A DNA stretch of 64,000 bases from G963664585 sp963664585 (GTDB lineage Bacteria; Bacillota; Clostridia; Oscillospirales; Ruminococcaceae), in the NCBI GenBank assembly GCA_963664585.2, contig CAXXEO010000014.1:1-64000 (forward strand), in the 5' to 3' direction. Made by a program: the position numbers and the translations under genes. Positions 19,500 to 28,487 of this stretch are shown here, in pieces. The number at the start of each line of letters is the position of its first letter. The stretch's first letter is position 1. Under the pieces are notes generated by a model. That model made no database searches and was not told the origin of the DNA. It was given only the letters and a program-made list of their open reading frames with translations.

Positions 19500-20636
19500 A
19501 TGCTGGATGCGGTTATTCTGATTCTGACCATGTGCTTTATTATCCTTCTTGTCACTGAAAGCTTGCTGGCTCAAAAGAACCGCCGTGCGCTGCAGCATGT
19601 TGTCCATGTCAACGGCACGCGCGGCAAGTCCACTGTGACACGCTTGATTGAGGCCGGACTTCGCGCGGGCGGGCTTCGCACCTACTGCAAAACCACCGGC
19701 ACTCTGCCGATGGTGATTGACACAGCAGGTATGGAACACTTAATCCACCGACGCGGTAAACCTAACATAAAAGAGCAGCTTGCCATCATGCGCTGGGCAG
19801 CCAGACAGCACGCCGATGTGCTGGTGGTTGAGTGTATGGCGGTAAATCCTTTGTATCAAAACATATCGCAGCACCGCATGCTTAAGGCCGACGTGGGAGT
19901 CATTACCAATGTGCGGCTTGACCATACCGAAGTAATGGGTGCGACGCTGCCCGCGGTGGCAGACGCGCTTTCCAATACCATACCCAAAAGCGGCATTCTG
20001 TTTACGGCCGAAGAAAATTTGTTTGATTGTCTTCAGCAAAACGCCTGCTGCCTTGGAACCAAAATTTGCCTTGCACGTCCAGACTGTACGCTTCCTGATA
20101 TCGATTTTCCTGAAAATATAGCACTTGCGCTTGCCGTATGCCTTTACCTGGGCGTAGATCGTGAACGGGCCCTCAACGGCATGCTTGGCTATCACCGTGA
20201 TCCATATGCGCTTTCACTGCACAGGGTAGGGCGAGGAGCTTTGTTTATTGGCGGAATGTCTATCAACGATCCCCAATCAACAGAGCTGGTATACCGTTCA
20301 CTTTGCGAAAAGCTTCCCATTTCAGAAAAACGGTTGATTCTAATTGTCAACAACCGGCCTGATCGCACGGTGCGAACCCGCCAAATGGCGGAGCTGACCC
20401 GGCGGCTAGCTCCGGACGAGGTATGGGTCATGGGTGCGAACCGCAGACTCTTCCGAAGCATGCTACTGCGAAAAACGCCAACCCCGCCCTCTATTAGGCT
20501 GATTGCATGCGCGAAAAAAATAGATTTCTCGACTCTTGGCGAAAATGATGTGCTATATGCGGTCGGAAATATAGCTCTTCAGGGGAAGACCTTGATGGAG
20601 CGGTTAAGGGAGGAAGGAATCCCCTATGTACAATGA
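19500..20636 (+). CDS. pgsB: Poly-gamma-glutamate synthase subunit PgsB/CapB
   Basis: Mur-ligase-like ATP-dependent amide ligase that polymerises glutamate through gamma bonds at the membrane. The 378-residue protein has an N-terminal hydrophobic segment (about residues 3-21), a P-loop VNGTRGKST (about 37-46), VVECMAVNP and TNVRLDHTEVMG. These are typical of PgsB/CapB. The start is chosen at ATG 19500 behind GGAGG. It overlaps pgsC by 11 bases, so the two are co-translated. A promoter candidate lies upstream and an IS30 copy ends 310 bases before the gene. Confidence 0.93.
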   Translation: MLDAVILILTMCFIILLVTESLLAQKNRRALQHVVHVNGTRGKSTVTRLIEAGLRAGGLRTYCKTTGTLPMVIDTAGMEHLIHRRGKPNIKEQLAIMRWAARQHADVLVVECMAVNPLYQNISQHRMLKADVGVITNVRLDHTEVMGATLPAVADALSNTIPKSGILFTAEENLFDCLQQNACCLGTKICLARPDCTLPDIDFPENIALALAVCLYLGVDRERALNGMLGYHRDPYALSLHRVGRGALFIGGMSINDPQSTELVYRSLCEKLPISEKRLILIVNNRPDRTVRTRQMAELTRRLAPDEVWVMGANRRLFRSMLLRKTPTPPSIRLIACAKKIDFSTLGENDVLYAVGNIALQGKTLMERLREEGIPYVQ

Positions 20637-21060
20637 GGTAATTGTACTGGGCGTGGTGGTAAGTATCCTGTTCGCAGAGCTGACGGGGCTTTCCCCCGCT
20701 GGGCTGGTGGTGCCCGGCTACATCGTGCTTTGTCTGCAGACGCCCGGACGTATCGTTTATACGCTTATCATTGCACTTTTAGCTTGGGGTGTAGCTAAGC
20801 TTCTGGGGAATTTCGTCATTCTGTATGGACGACGGAGTTTTGCTGCGCTGATTTTGCTTTCCTTCGTCCTTAACCTGCTGGTAGAGGGCTCGGGACTGTT
20901 CACTTTCAGTCCCGGTATCATCGGCTGCCTTGTGCCAGGTATTATTGCACATGAATTTGAAAGGCAGGGGATCTGGTACTCAGTCCTTTCACTTGCCATT
21001 GTCGTTGGAATATTGGCGCTGATTCTTATGTGGTTTGGCACGCCCGTGTTAAGCCTTTGA
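20626..21060 (+). CDS. pgsC: Poly-gamma-glutamate synthase subunit PgsC/CapC
   Basis: 144-residue membrane protein with about four to five helices. The opening FAELTGLSPAGLVVPGYIVL is characteristic of PgsC/CapC, the membrane partner of PgsB in polymer synthesis. It starts inside the pgsB 3' end and is followed 12 bases later by pgsW behind GGAGGG. No PgsA/CapA gene, the third component in Bacillus, is present in the window. Confidence 0.93.
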   Translation: MYNEVIVLGVVVSILFAELTGLSPAGLVVPGYIVLCLQTPGRIVYTLIIALLAWGVAKLLGNFVILYGRRSFAALILLSFVLNLLVEGSGLFTFSPGIIGCLVPGIIAHEFERQGIWYSVLSLAIVVGILALILMWFGTPVLSL

Positions 21061-21072
21061 GGAGGGATTGCC

Positions 21073-22124
21073 GTGGGTTGCAATAAGCGGGAAAGAAACG
21101 CGCTGCTTGTGGCTGTTTGTTTGTTACTAAGCGCAACGGTCGTTTTTGTGAGCAACGGGGGAAGTGCAAAGCGAGACTCCTATTATGAAGAAAAGCTTGC
21201 GGCGGCAGAGCGTATGCAGCTTTGTATGGATGCGGTAAAGGGTTATAAACAGGAACTCGGTATCCACGTCAACCCTCTTGACATCAACAAGACCGGTATG
21301 ATTGGCGAGGAATACAACGGCATCACCACTACTCTGGGCGATTTGCAAGCCAAGCGCACAACGGCGGACAGCGATATGGCGGCGCTTGCTGTCCAGCTTT
21401 TACATGAGGCGGGCGTCCAACGGGGAGACACAGTGGGGGCAGGCTTTTCTGGCTCATTTCCCGCAATGAATCTGGCGGTGCTGTCTGCCTGTGCCGAGAT
21501 GGGAGTCAATGTCGTGTACATCACATCGGTTGGCGCATCCACATATGGAGCGAATAATCCAAAGCTGACTTTTCCCGATATGGTCTGGCGGCTAGTCGAG
21601 GACGGCCTTTTGCCCACGAATGCGGCGGCTTTTACCCTTGGCGGCGACAGTGATAACGGGGTGGGGATGGAGTCGCATGTGTTGACTGAAATTGAACATC
21701 GACTCGAAGACTGTGGAATCAGGCTGCTGCGCGAACCGGTATTTTCTCAGAATTTAGCGGTGCGCATGGAGATTTATGATCGTCTGGGGCCAATTTCCTG
21801 TTTCATCGGTGTCGGTGGCAATATTACTTCTATCGGCAAGGGAGAGGCTGCTACAGGTCAGGGAGTGCTTAAGAACAGTACGATTTTGCTGGATGAAAAA
21901 AGCGGCCTGCTTGATATCTACCGCGCCAGAGGAATCAAAGTGATCAATCTTCTCAACATCAAAAAGCTGGTGGCAGAATATGGCCTTCCATTTGATCCCA
22001 TGACACCGTCCGTTCCAGGCAATAGCGCCATTTATTACAGCGTTCGCTACCAAAACTGCCCATTGTTCTTGCGCTGGCTGCCGCGGCGCTTCTGCTTTTA
22101 TATTACCGCAAACGGGAGGGCTGA
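21073..22124 (+). pseudogene. pgsW: Poly-gamma-glutamate system protein PgsW-like, C-terminal frameshift
   Basis: About 350 residues from GTG 21073, with a GGAGGG ribosome site. An N-terminal membrane helix (about 8-26) precedes an extracellular-type domain with GAGFSGSFPAMNLAVLSACA and TSVGASTYGANNPKLTFPD. This fits the poly-gamma-glutamate system protein found beside pgsBC in some Firmicutes. The frame as given runs to 22167 with an arginine-rich tail. If one A is restored in the A-run near 22055, the end becomes PIVLALAAAALLLLYYRKRE and stops at 22124, a C-terminal membrane anchor matching the family layout. I therefore treat the tail as frameshifted. Confidence 0.75.
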
Positions 22125-22127
22125 CCT

Positions 22128-23518
22128 ATTGGGGGAAAAATCAGGATTGCTTATGTTAATCGGATAAAGCTTTTGACAGGCGGTCTTTTGGTTGCACTGG
22201 GCATTGTGATGCCGCTGATCGTATCGGTCGAAAGCTTTCGCATTTATCCCACCTTGGTGATGGCAATCCGTCAGCAAGAGAAAATTTATATCATTGTCGC
22301 AGCGCTCAAGCTGGTGGCTCTGAATAGCATACGCTGTTTCCCTCACTATTTAGGAGCGTTTTTTCTGGGAGAATCCATCACCTTAGAACAAAACGGAAAG
22401 CCGGTGGGATGGTCGCGGGCGGTGATTGTGTGTACAGTAATTCCAATGGTCTATCTGATGATCGGATGGTACAGTGGTATTCATTATGATTTCGGCGGGC
22501 CCGCGGTACTGTTGATTGTATTACTGATCATGCTGGAAAAAGCCGATTTTAGTCTTGTGAATCTTTCCAAAAAAGCGCTGATGATCATTATGCTTGTTGC
22601 CGCCTTTCAGTTTCTTGACGTCATGCCCTCGTTGGCGGGTTTCCCGTTCGGGCGGGGAGAATCCTCCAGCGACATTAAGCTGATGTCCAACTTTTTGCAG
22701 GCTGACGGGATATTGCAATCCGCCGCGCTATTGTTTTTCGCGATCCTGCTGTCCGAAGGGATCATGCTTTGGAAATTGGTTATGGATGAAAACAATATCA
22801 GGGCGCTGAATGAAATAAAGGAACAAAACGAACATATGCTAAATGAAAAGAGAATGCGCATGCTGGAAAGCAGAACTTATACCGAGCTTCAATATCTTGT
22901 GCATGATCTGAAAACGCCGTTAACCTCGGTTCAAGCGCTTGTCGGCGTAGTAAAGCTAGGGTGTAGAGATGATCGGCGTCAGGATTATGAATATTTGAGC
23001 AAAATCGAATCCTCTGTGGAGCGTATGAGCACGATGATCTCTGAGATATTAAATGAAAATCAGTACACCACCACAACCACCGAACATGTACTGAGCGTAC
23101 TGCTCGCCCAAATTTCTATCGCGGAATACGCGCCGATGGTAATGACCAGTAACGAAGCGCCTAAGCTGGTCGTAACAGTGAATGAAATTCGTTTTGTCAG
23201 AGCTTTGGTAAATTTGTTGGAAAATTCATTTTGTGCCGTTGATAAAACAAACGGCATAATTCAGCTGGAGATCAGCTGCGTAAAACAGCAAAAAAAAAAC
23301 TTACGCGCGTTTTATTGTCACCGACAACGGTGGCGGAATTTCACCAGACATACTGAATGCAATCTGGGAAAAGGGTTATAGCACGCGTAGCTCACATGGG
23401 CTTGGGCTCAGCTTTACGAAGAAAGTTGTGACCCATAACAGCGGTATCATTGATATTCAAAGTGCGGTGGGTAAAAGGTACCGTGGTAACAATACTGTTA
23501 CCGGCAGAAGAGGAGTGA
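22128..23518 (+). pseudogene. Sensor histidine kinase, two frameshifts
   Basis: About 460 residues if restored. Several N-terminal membrane helices are followed by a dimerisation/phospho-acceptor box YLVHDLKTPLTSVQAL and an N-box VNLLENSFCAVD. The frame breaks in a run of A at about 23290-23300, just before the G-box; the other frame gives VTDNGGGISPDI and then HGLGLSFTKKVV. A second extra A near 23474 hides the true ending VVTILLPAEEE. The start is unclear: the coding frame opens near 22128 (ATT or a frameshifted TTG), behind GGGAGGG. Its partner response regulator starts four bases after the restored stop. Confidence 0.8.
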
Positions 23519-23522
23519 CAAA

Positions 23523-24155
23523 ATGGAGAAACCGATCAAAATTTTATCCATTGATGATGAAGAGGATATCCGATATGCGCTAAAAGCAATCTTTGATTAT
23601 GAGGGATGGAGTGGCCTGATGGCCTGTAATGTGGAAGAGGGCATAGGATTATTTCGAAAGCATCAGCCCGATATTGTTCTGATAGATTATCATCTTCCCC
23701 GTATCAATGGCCTGAAAGGGGTTATGATGCTCCGCGAGCTTTCACCGAATGTTCCCATCATTGTATTTACGATTGACGAGGATCAGGAGGTTGCCAACCG
23801 ATTTATTGAAGCGGGAGCCAGTGATTTTGCGCTAAAGCCCATTAAGACACCTGACATTATATCTCGCATTCATCTGCATATTAGGTTGATGGAAAGCCAG
23901 AATAAGCGACTGACTGAGGAAGAAAAACCCGTCAAGGGTATCGGTGCGCCAACATTGGAGCTAATTAGAGAGTGTCTTCAAAAGACCCGGGAGTTTTCCA
24001 CTGCGGATCAGATTGCAGCGAATACGGGGTTGGCCTATCAGACGACTTATCGCTATTTGCAATACCTTCAAGCAGAGAATTTTCTGGAGGTCAAGAGCAA
24101 CTATGGAAAAATCGGACGTCCCAAACAGGAATACCGCTTAAAATTAACGCAGTAG
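23523..24155 (+). CDS. Two-component response regulator (CitB/DcuR-like)
   Basis: 210 residues. The receiver domain starts KILSIDDEEDIR, with the phospho-acceptor at Asp55 (IVLIDYHLP) and the conserved Lys in ALKPIKTPD. The C-terminal half (about 145-205) is a winged-helix type output domain with STADQIAANTGLAYQTTYRY, as in DpiA/DcuR-type regulators of carboxylate use. It is preceded by GGAG. It lies downstream of the kinase and the pgs genes on one strand, so it probably controls the poly-gamma-glutamate or glutamate-related genes. Confidence 0.88.
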   Translation: MEKPIKILSIDDEEDIRYALKAIFDYEGWSGLMACNVEEGIGLFRKHQPDIVLIDYHLPRINGLKGVMMLRELSPNVPIIVFTIDEDQEVANRFIEAGASDFALKPIKTPDIISRIHLHIRLMESQNKRLTEEEKPVKGIGAPTLELIRECLQKTREFSTADQIAANTGLAYQTTYRYLQYLQAENFLEVKSNYGKIGRPKQEYRLKLTQ

Positions 24156-24183
24156 AGTTGATTGAATCGGAGTATGAAGTACA

Positions 24184-24282
24184 TATAGCCAATTAACTTA
24201 AAAACTGGCTATATATAAAACGTCATTTTCTTCCCACGCCTTCGGCGGGGGAAGAAATCACAAGCTTGTTTTCAAGTTAATC
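24184..24282 (-). repeat. Family A hairpin element, copy A5, interrupted by IS30
   Basis: Reverse-oriented. The remaining AACTATA lies at 25340-25346 after the insertion. AATC at 24279-24282 is duplicated at 25336-25339. Confidence 0.9.
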
Positions 24283-25335
24283 GCTACATTGTCAAGCCAA
24301 ATGCGACAGTTCGAGTAGAAAGAGCTGGGAAGGTGTATTCCAATTAAGACATTTTCGGGGTCTATTGTTTATAAGCAGAAGAGAAGAAGACAGGTTTTGA
24401 TGAGAAACAGTTGACAGAACAGTACCTTTCGGAAAGAACTCTCTGAGCAAACCGTTACCGTACTCATTGCTTCCTCTCTGATGCGGACAATATGGATCAG
24501 CGAAATAAAGAGTTAAGCCTAGATCTTTCTGGATTACATCATAACAGGCAAATTCACCGCCACGATCTGTTGTTGCTGTTTTGAATGTGCCTTGTGGCAA
24601 TAAAGTGTGCAGGTGCTTGATTGCAGCTTCCATGGAAGCTGCCGTTCGATCAGGAATGGGAACGGCTGTATAGAACCTTGTTTTTCGTTCCACAAAGGTG
24701 GCCAAGCAACCGCTGGAACCCCTAGAGAAAACCACCGTATCAAGTTCCCAATGCCCAAATGTTTCTCTGGTATATACCTCTTTGGGTCTCTTGTGGATAG
24801 AAGTACCACGAGCATAATGCGCAAGATTTTTACAGCTTCTCTTTTTTCCATTACGGCGCAGCACATCTGCGGTGAGTCCGTTCAGTCGTCCGGCATAAAG
24901 CCAGTTGTATATGGTTTTAAAGCTCAGTTGGCTTGAAGTAACGGTATGTGATATTTGTTCTGGCGACCAGGTCTCTTTCAGCTTTTCTGCCACAGCTGCG
25001 CACAACTCCTCGTTCCATTTCCCTTGAGGTTTGCTGTTGTGCCGTTTCTTCTGGTAATCCAGTTGTGCTTCTTCTGCGTTATACGCTCGGGCACCGTAAA
25101 AACGTTTCAATTCTCTAGCGATAGTGCTGTGGTGACATCCCAGACGTGATGCGATTTTCCGGGTCGTATATCCGATTTGACGGAGTTCCTCTATCTTTCC
25201 TCGTTCGAATGTTGTAAAATGGTGGTGGCTCATGGCTGCCTCCTTGTGTGAATGTTGTTGTTGCAAACTCTATTCTACACGTTTTGGCTGCCTTGGGCTA
25301 TCTTTTTTCTGTCGCATTTCATTTTACAATGTAGC
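24283..25335 (-). mobile_element. IS30-family insertion sequence, copy 2
   Basis: 1053 bp, same ends as copy 1 but inverted relative to it. It sits at the identical position within a family A repeat, with the same AATC duplication. Confidence 0.95.
24292..25233 (-). CDS. IS30-family transposase
   Basis: 313 residues, almost identical to the product at 18239. Visible differences include Ser to Thr in the helix-turn-helix (HHSTIAREL), Arg to His before KRPKEVYTRE, and Ser to Phe after LDTVV. The three catalytic acidic residues are retained, so it may be active. The start at 25233 follows AAGGAGG. Confidence 0.95.
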   Translation of the reverse strand: MSHHHFTTFERGKIEELRQIGYTTRKIASRLGCHHSTIARELKRFYGARAYNAEEAQLDYQKKRHNSKPQGKWNEELCAAVAEKLKETWSPEQISHTVTSSQLSFKTIYNWLYAGRLNGLTADVLRRNGKKRSCKNLAHYARGTSIHKRPKEVYTRETFGHWELDTVVFSRGSSGCLATFVERKTRFYTAVPIPDRTAASMEAAIKHLHTLLPQGTFKTATTDRGGEFACYDVIQKDLGLTLYFADPYCPHQRGSNEYGNGLLREFFPKGTVLSTVSHQNLSSSLLLINNRPRKCLNWNTPSQLFLLELSHLA

Positions 25336-25346
25336 AATCAACTATA

Positions 25347-25530
25347 ATATCTAAATCAAAAAAGGTTGTCTGCATTTACAATTAGCTCGTATTGTTAAAG
25401 TCTTTCTTAAGTTTAGCGCGAATCCATAATATTTCCTGCTTTAAATTCGAGTAGCATATCAGACTTAATTAATTCAAAGCTGAGCTTCGGCATAGTTCTT
25501 TACAATCGCGTAATGTTGTTTGCAAAACGG
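25347..25530. other. Intergenic, nothing recognised
   Basis: AT-rich sequence after the IS30 copy without a convincing reading frame or RNA gene. Confidence 0.4.
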
Positions 25531-25650
25531 CTGAAAGCCCGCGAAAACGATCTGTTTTCGCGGGCTTTCAGACAAATTGTGGTGTAGACGAAGAAATCTC
25601 ACTTTCGACTTTAAGGGTGCGAACCGTACACTCTCCCGTGTTGTGTTTAA
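25531..25650 (+). repeat. Family C hairpin repeat, copy 1
   Basis: Perfect 18-bp stem (CTGAAAGCCCGCGAAAAC and its complement, 5-base loop, 25531-25571), followed by about 80 bases that recur in diverged form after the hairpin at 37229. The stem has no T-run, so it is not a simple terminator. Confidence 0.6.
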
Positions 25651-25925
25651 AACAGGCCATTTTCTATCCCGTTATCTCAGCTTGCCCTGGTTAATAGTGC
25701 ATACCTAAAATATCCTGCATATTGTTACCCATCATATTTTGGCTTTCGTCAAGGTTAAACAACAAATCAAGCTCATTAATTGTGATGTTCTTAATCTTAT
25801 ATATCAGGCAATCTTTTTTTGCAATTCATTGCCCGCACCGCTTAAGACATCAGCGCAAAAAATTAATTGAAATCGACACAAAGTATGCGAATTTTGAAGC
25901 TGTTTCTTCTGCTTCCTATATGTGC
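25651..25925. other. Intergenic, nothing recognised
   Basis: Downstream of the GNAT gene; only a short spurious plus-strand reading frame is present. Confidence 0.4.
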
Positions 25926-26372
25926 TTAACATTTATACATCATTAAGATGTGGGGCACATTCTCGATTTGAAACACCTCGGAAGTCGTGGTAAAACCAAG
26001 CGTTTCGTAAAAATCCCGCAGATATGCCATTGCGGAAATTTCCACCTCGGTGCAACCCAATTCTTTTGTGAGAAATGCAATGGCCAGGCGTACAATTTCA
26101 GCCCCAAGCCCCTGCCGCCGCATAGTCTCTTTTACAGACAAACGGCCAAACGAGGCGGTAGCATGACCGGCACTCGCAGGCAAAATGCGACAGTAACCCT
26201 GCAAGGTACCGGATTCATCTATGGCAAGCAGATGCCACGCAATTTGGTCTTTGCTATCCAAATCTCGGTAAATAGCGCGCTGCCCCAGCACAAATACTTC
26301 CATCCGGTGCGCCAGGATTTCATACAGTAAGTTCGTATCAAGTTCTTCAAAGCGTAAAATACGATATTGCAT
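25926..26372 (-). CDS. GNAT-family N-acetyltransferase (ElaA-like)
   Basis: 148 residues from ATG 26372, with AAGGAG eight bases upstream. The opening LYEILAHRMEVFVLGQRA resembles ElaA-type acetyltransferases. The acetyl-CoA loop appears as RLSVKETMRRQGLGAEIVRL (R/Q-x-x-G-x-G/A), followed by YETLGF near the C-terminus. The acceptor is unknown. It follows the racemase-family gene after about 30 bases on the same strand and may share its transcript. Confidence 0.82.
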   Translation of the reverse strand: MQYRILRFEELDTNLLYEILAHRMEVFVLGQRAIYRDLDSKDQIAWHLLAIDESGTLQGYCRILPASAGHATASFGRLSVKETMRRQGLGAEIVRLAIAFLTKELGCTEVEISAMAYLRDFYETLGFTTTSEVFQIENVPHILMMYKC

Positions 26373-26403
26373 GACATGTCTCCTTTGTAAGCTCTTTTCA
26401 GAG

Positions 26404-27114
26404 TCACGGGATATATTTTGGCGGGTTAACACCGTATTCCAGAAAATTGATTGCCGAAACAATATCGAACACCGGCAAACCGGTTGCCTGGTTTACCGCA
26501 TGGGAATATGTTGCAAGGTTGCTGCATTCTAAAACAATCACTCGTACATCTGGATGATTTTGCATCAAAAGCTGCGCCGCATGCGAAACATCCCGTTCCA
26601 TGGCGGCAGGATCCAGCCCCAAACCACCGTTAATTACGATTTCTAAAAAATGCGATTCGTTTTCCATACCCTGCACAGCTACAGGAATGCCGACGCATCC
26701 ACTGGCGGTGAAGTGCTGAGGCTTAAGCAGTTCTGAGTGACCTGTGATGACGCCGATTTTTCCTTGTTGCCCTACCATTTGCCATAACATGGGAATTTGA
26801 CAAAGCGAGGATGCCGCAACGGGCAATTTAAAGGATGCCAGTTCCTGCTGATATAGGCTCATGAGACCGCAATCACCCGCGACGGCGCAAACACCTTGTC
26901 CTTTCAGCTGTTGTATTGCGGCCAGCAGCGAGGCTTTCACGGCCTTCTCTTCGCGTACCAAGGCCATGTAACTCCCTTCTACAATGGCGTAGCGAACAGG
27001 GTAGGGGAAGGTTGCGCTGTGCCCGGCATCGCCCGGAATGCGCGGCGTCACTCCGGAAAACACCAATATGCCAATGTGTTGACCATAAAAAGGATATCCT
27101 GATTTTATTCTCAC
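26404..27114 (-). CDS. Aspartate/glutamate racemase-family protein
   Basis: 236 residues from GTG 27114, chosen because GGAGGT stands upstream and the longer reading crosses the preceding terminator. Two Cys in the positions expected for this superfamily are seen in AGDCGLMSLY and VLECSNLA, supporting a two-base racemase or a related enzyme (Asp/Glu/hydantoin racemases, maleate isomerase, decarboxylases). The substrate cannot be read from the sequence. It lies downstream of a class V aminotransferase and a RidA gene, a set consistent with amino-acid turnover. Confidence 0.72.
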   Translation of the reverse strand: MRIKSGYPFYGQHIGILVFSGVTPRIPGDAGHSATFPYPVRYAIVEGSYMALVREEKAVKASLLAAIQQLKGQGVCAVAGDCGLMSLYQQELASFKLPVAASSLCQIPMLWQMVGQQGKIGVITGHSELLKPQHFTASGCVGIPVAVQGMENESHFLEIVINGGLGLDPAAMERDVSHAAQLLMQNHPDVRVIVLECSNLATYSHAVNQATGLPVFDIVSAINFLEYGVNPPKYIP

Positions 27115-27129
27115 AGTGTGTGTATACCT

Positions 27130-27175
27130 CCAAAATAATGCAAAATATGCCCCGTCGAAAAAACGGCCGGGGCAT
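27130..27175 (-). terminator. Terminator after the class V aminotransferase gene
   Basis: Minus-strand stem ATGCCCCG/CGGGGCAT with a 12-base loop, then ATTTTGCATTATTTT. Confidence 0.65.
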
Positions 27176-27216
27176 ACTAAGCATTGGCAGGATTTCAAAA
27201 CAGAGAAATCGATTCG

Positions 27217-28464
27217 TTATTTAGCTTTGTAATCCGGTGAACGGCCAATTTCCGCAATGATGTCTTTCATGGCTGAAATCATCGTGTCAATATCTGCTTT
27301 GTTATTGAAGTAGTTGCAGGAAATGCGGAAACCGCCTATGTAGTCGGTAAAGCGCTGTGCAATAAACACTTTGCGCGCATGGAGTTTTTTGAGAATAGCA
27401 CGATCGGTGTCGAGATCATCGTACAAGCGGGCGATGATAATGCCGCCGCGACGTTGAGGATCACGATGAGTAATCAGTTTGCCGCCGATGGCTTCAATCT
27501 GGTCCATGCAGTATCCTCCGATTTCCCAAATGTGTTCCTGAATATTTTCAATGCCGAGCTCGTTTACGAGGCCAAGACTCTCGCCCAAGGCAATGGCACC
27601 CGCATAGTTGCTGGTACCGCCGATTTCGTATTTGCGAGCGGTTTCAGGAAAGACCCAGTCGTATACAGCAGGAGCTGCGGGATTTTCCCAGTAGGCGCCC
27701 CAGCCACCCTCAGGTACACTGGTATTCAAATAACCGGCATAGCTCTGTTTGATTTTGCCGAGATCTTCTTTGTTGACATACAACACGCCGGTGCCATATG
27801 GACTGTTAAGCCATTTATGACCGCCGGCAACCAGTAAGTCTATGTGGCAGGCTTTAGTGTCAATTTTGGTTACGCCAAGCTGCTGTACAGCATCCACAAC
27901 AAAGAAGATACCTTTTTCTTTACAGAAATCGCCGATTTCTTTGAGGTCGCTGGCCCAGCCATTGCACCACTCAATTGTGGACATGACCAGAATCTTGGTT
28001 TTTTCGTCTGCCAAGGCTGCGAAATCTTTTGCGTTAAAGCGGGTGTCAGCGGTTTTGCAAACGCGGATATCTATGTTCCTGGTTTTGCGCATGACGCACC
28101 AAGGCAACGCAACCTGAATAAATTCAAGGTTTGTCGTAATGATGTTGTCACCATCGTTCAGTTCGATACCCTGTGCAGCAATGTTCAAACCATGCGACGT
28201 GCTCTCCACTAAGGCTATTTCTTCAGGATCAGCATTCAGCAGCTTTTGCGCCTCGACATAAGCTTTGTGGCGCAGCGAATCCATAGCGATGTGGTGTGCG
28301 CTGGAGTTTTCTTCGTCCTGACGTGCGGACATATCTGCAAATTCTTTTACCGCTTTGACAGAACGCTGGGGTGCAAAACTGACGCAAGCAGCGTCGAGAA
28401 AGGTCATTGTTTTCAGAACCGGCCATTCTGTTTTTCTTACTTGTTCCCAATTAATACTCATCAT
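27217..28464 (-). CDS. Class V aminotransferase (cysteine desulfurase/isopenicillin-N-epimerase-like)
   Basis: 415-residue PLP enzyme of fold type I. The PLP Lys lies in VAGGHKWLNSPYGTG. The preceding Asp-Ala-Val-Gln (VVDAVQQLG) stacks against the cofactor in this family, and EIGGTSNYAGA is the usual C-terminal substrate-loop region. No SufS-type active Cys loop is obvious, so sulfur transfer is not assured; an amino-acid lyase or epimerase role is as likely. GGAGGG precedes ATGATG, so the start is 28464 or 28461. It follows ridA by 23 bases in one operon. Confidence 0.8.
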   Translation of the reverse strand: MMSINWEQVRKTEWPVLKTMTFLDAACVSFAPQRSVKAVKEFADMSARQDEENSSAHHIAMDSLRHKAYVEAQKLLNADPEEIALVESTSHGLNIAAQGIELNDGDNIITTNLEFIQVALPWCVMRKTRNIDIRVCKTADTRFNAKDFAALADEKTKILVMSTIEWCNGWASDLKEIGDFCKEKGIFFVVDAVQQLGVTKIDTKACHIDLLVAGGHKWLNSPYGTGVLYVNKEDLGKIKQSYAGYLNTSVPEGGWGAYWENPAAPAVYDWVFPETARKYEIGGTSNYAGAIALGESLGLVNELGIENIQEHIWEIGGYCMDQIEAIGGKLITHRDPQRRGGIIIARLYDDLDTDRAILKKLHARKVFIAQRFTDYIGGFRISCNYFNNKADIDTMISAMKDIIAEIGRSPDYKAK

Positions 28465-28487
28465 AAATTCCCTCCGATTTTGTGTTT

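Noticed and set aside
18137..25335. A single composite transposon already proven by the IS30 pair
   Set aside because: Each IS copy has its own AATC duplication within its own family A repeat, which fits two separate insertions; no outer target duplication of the whole unit was found.
25531..25650. Family C tail as a group II intron domain V (CGAACCGTAC resembles its strand)
   Set aside because: The catalytic triad and the bulged stem could not be found, and no reverse transcriptase is nearby.
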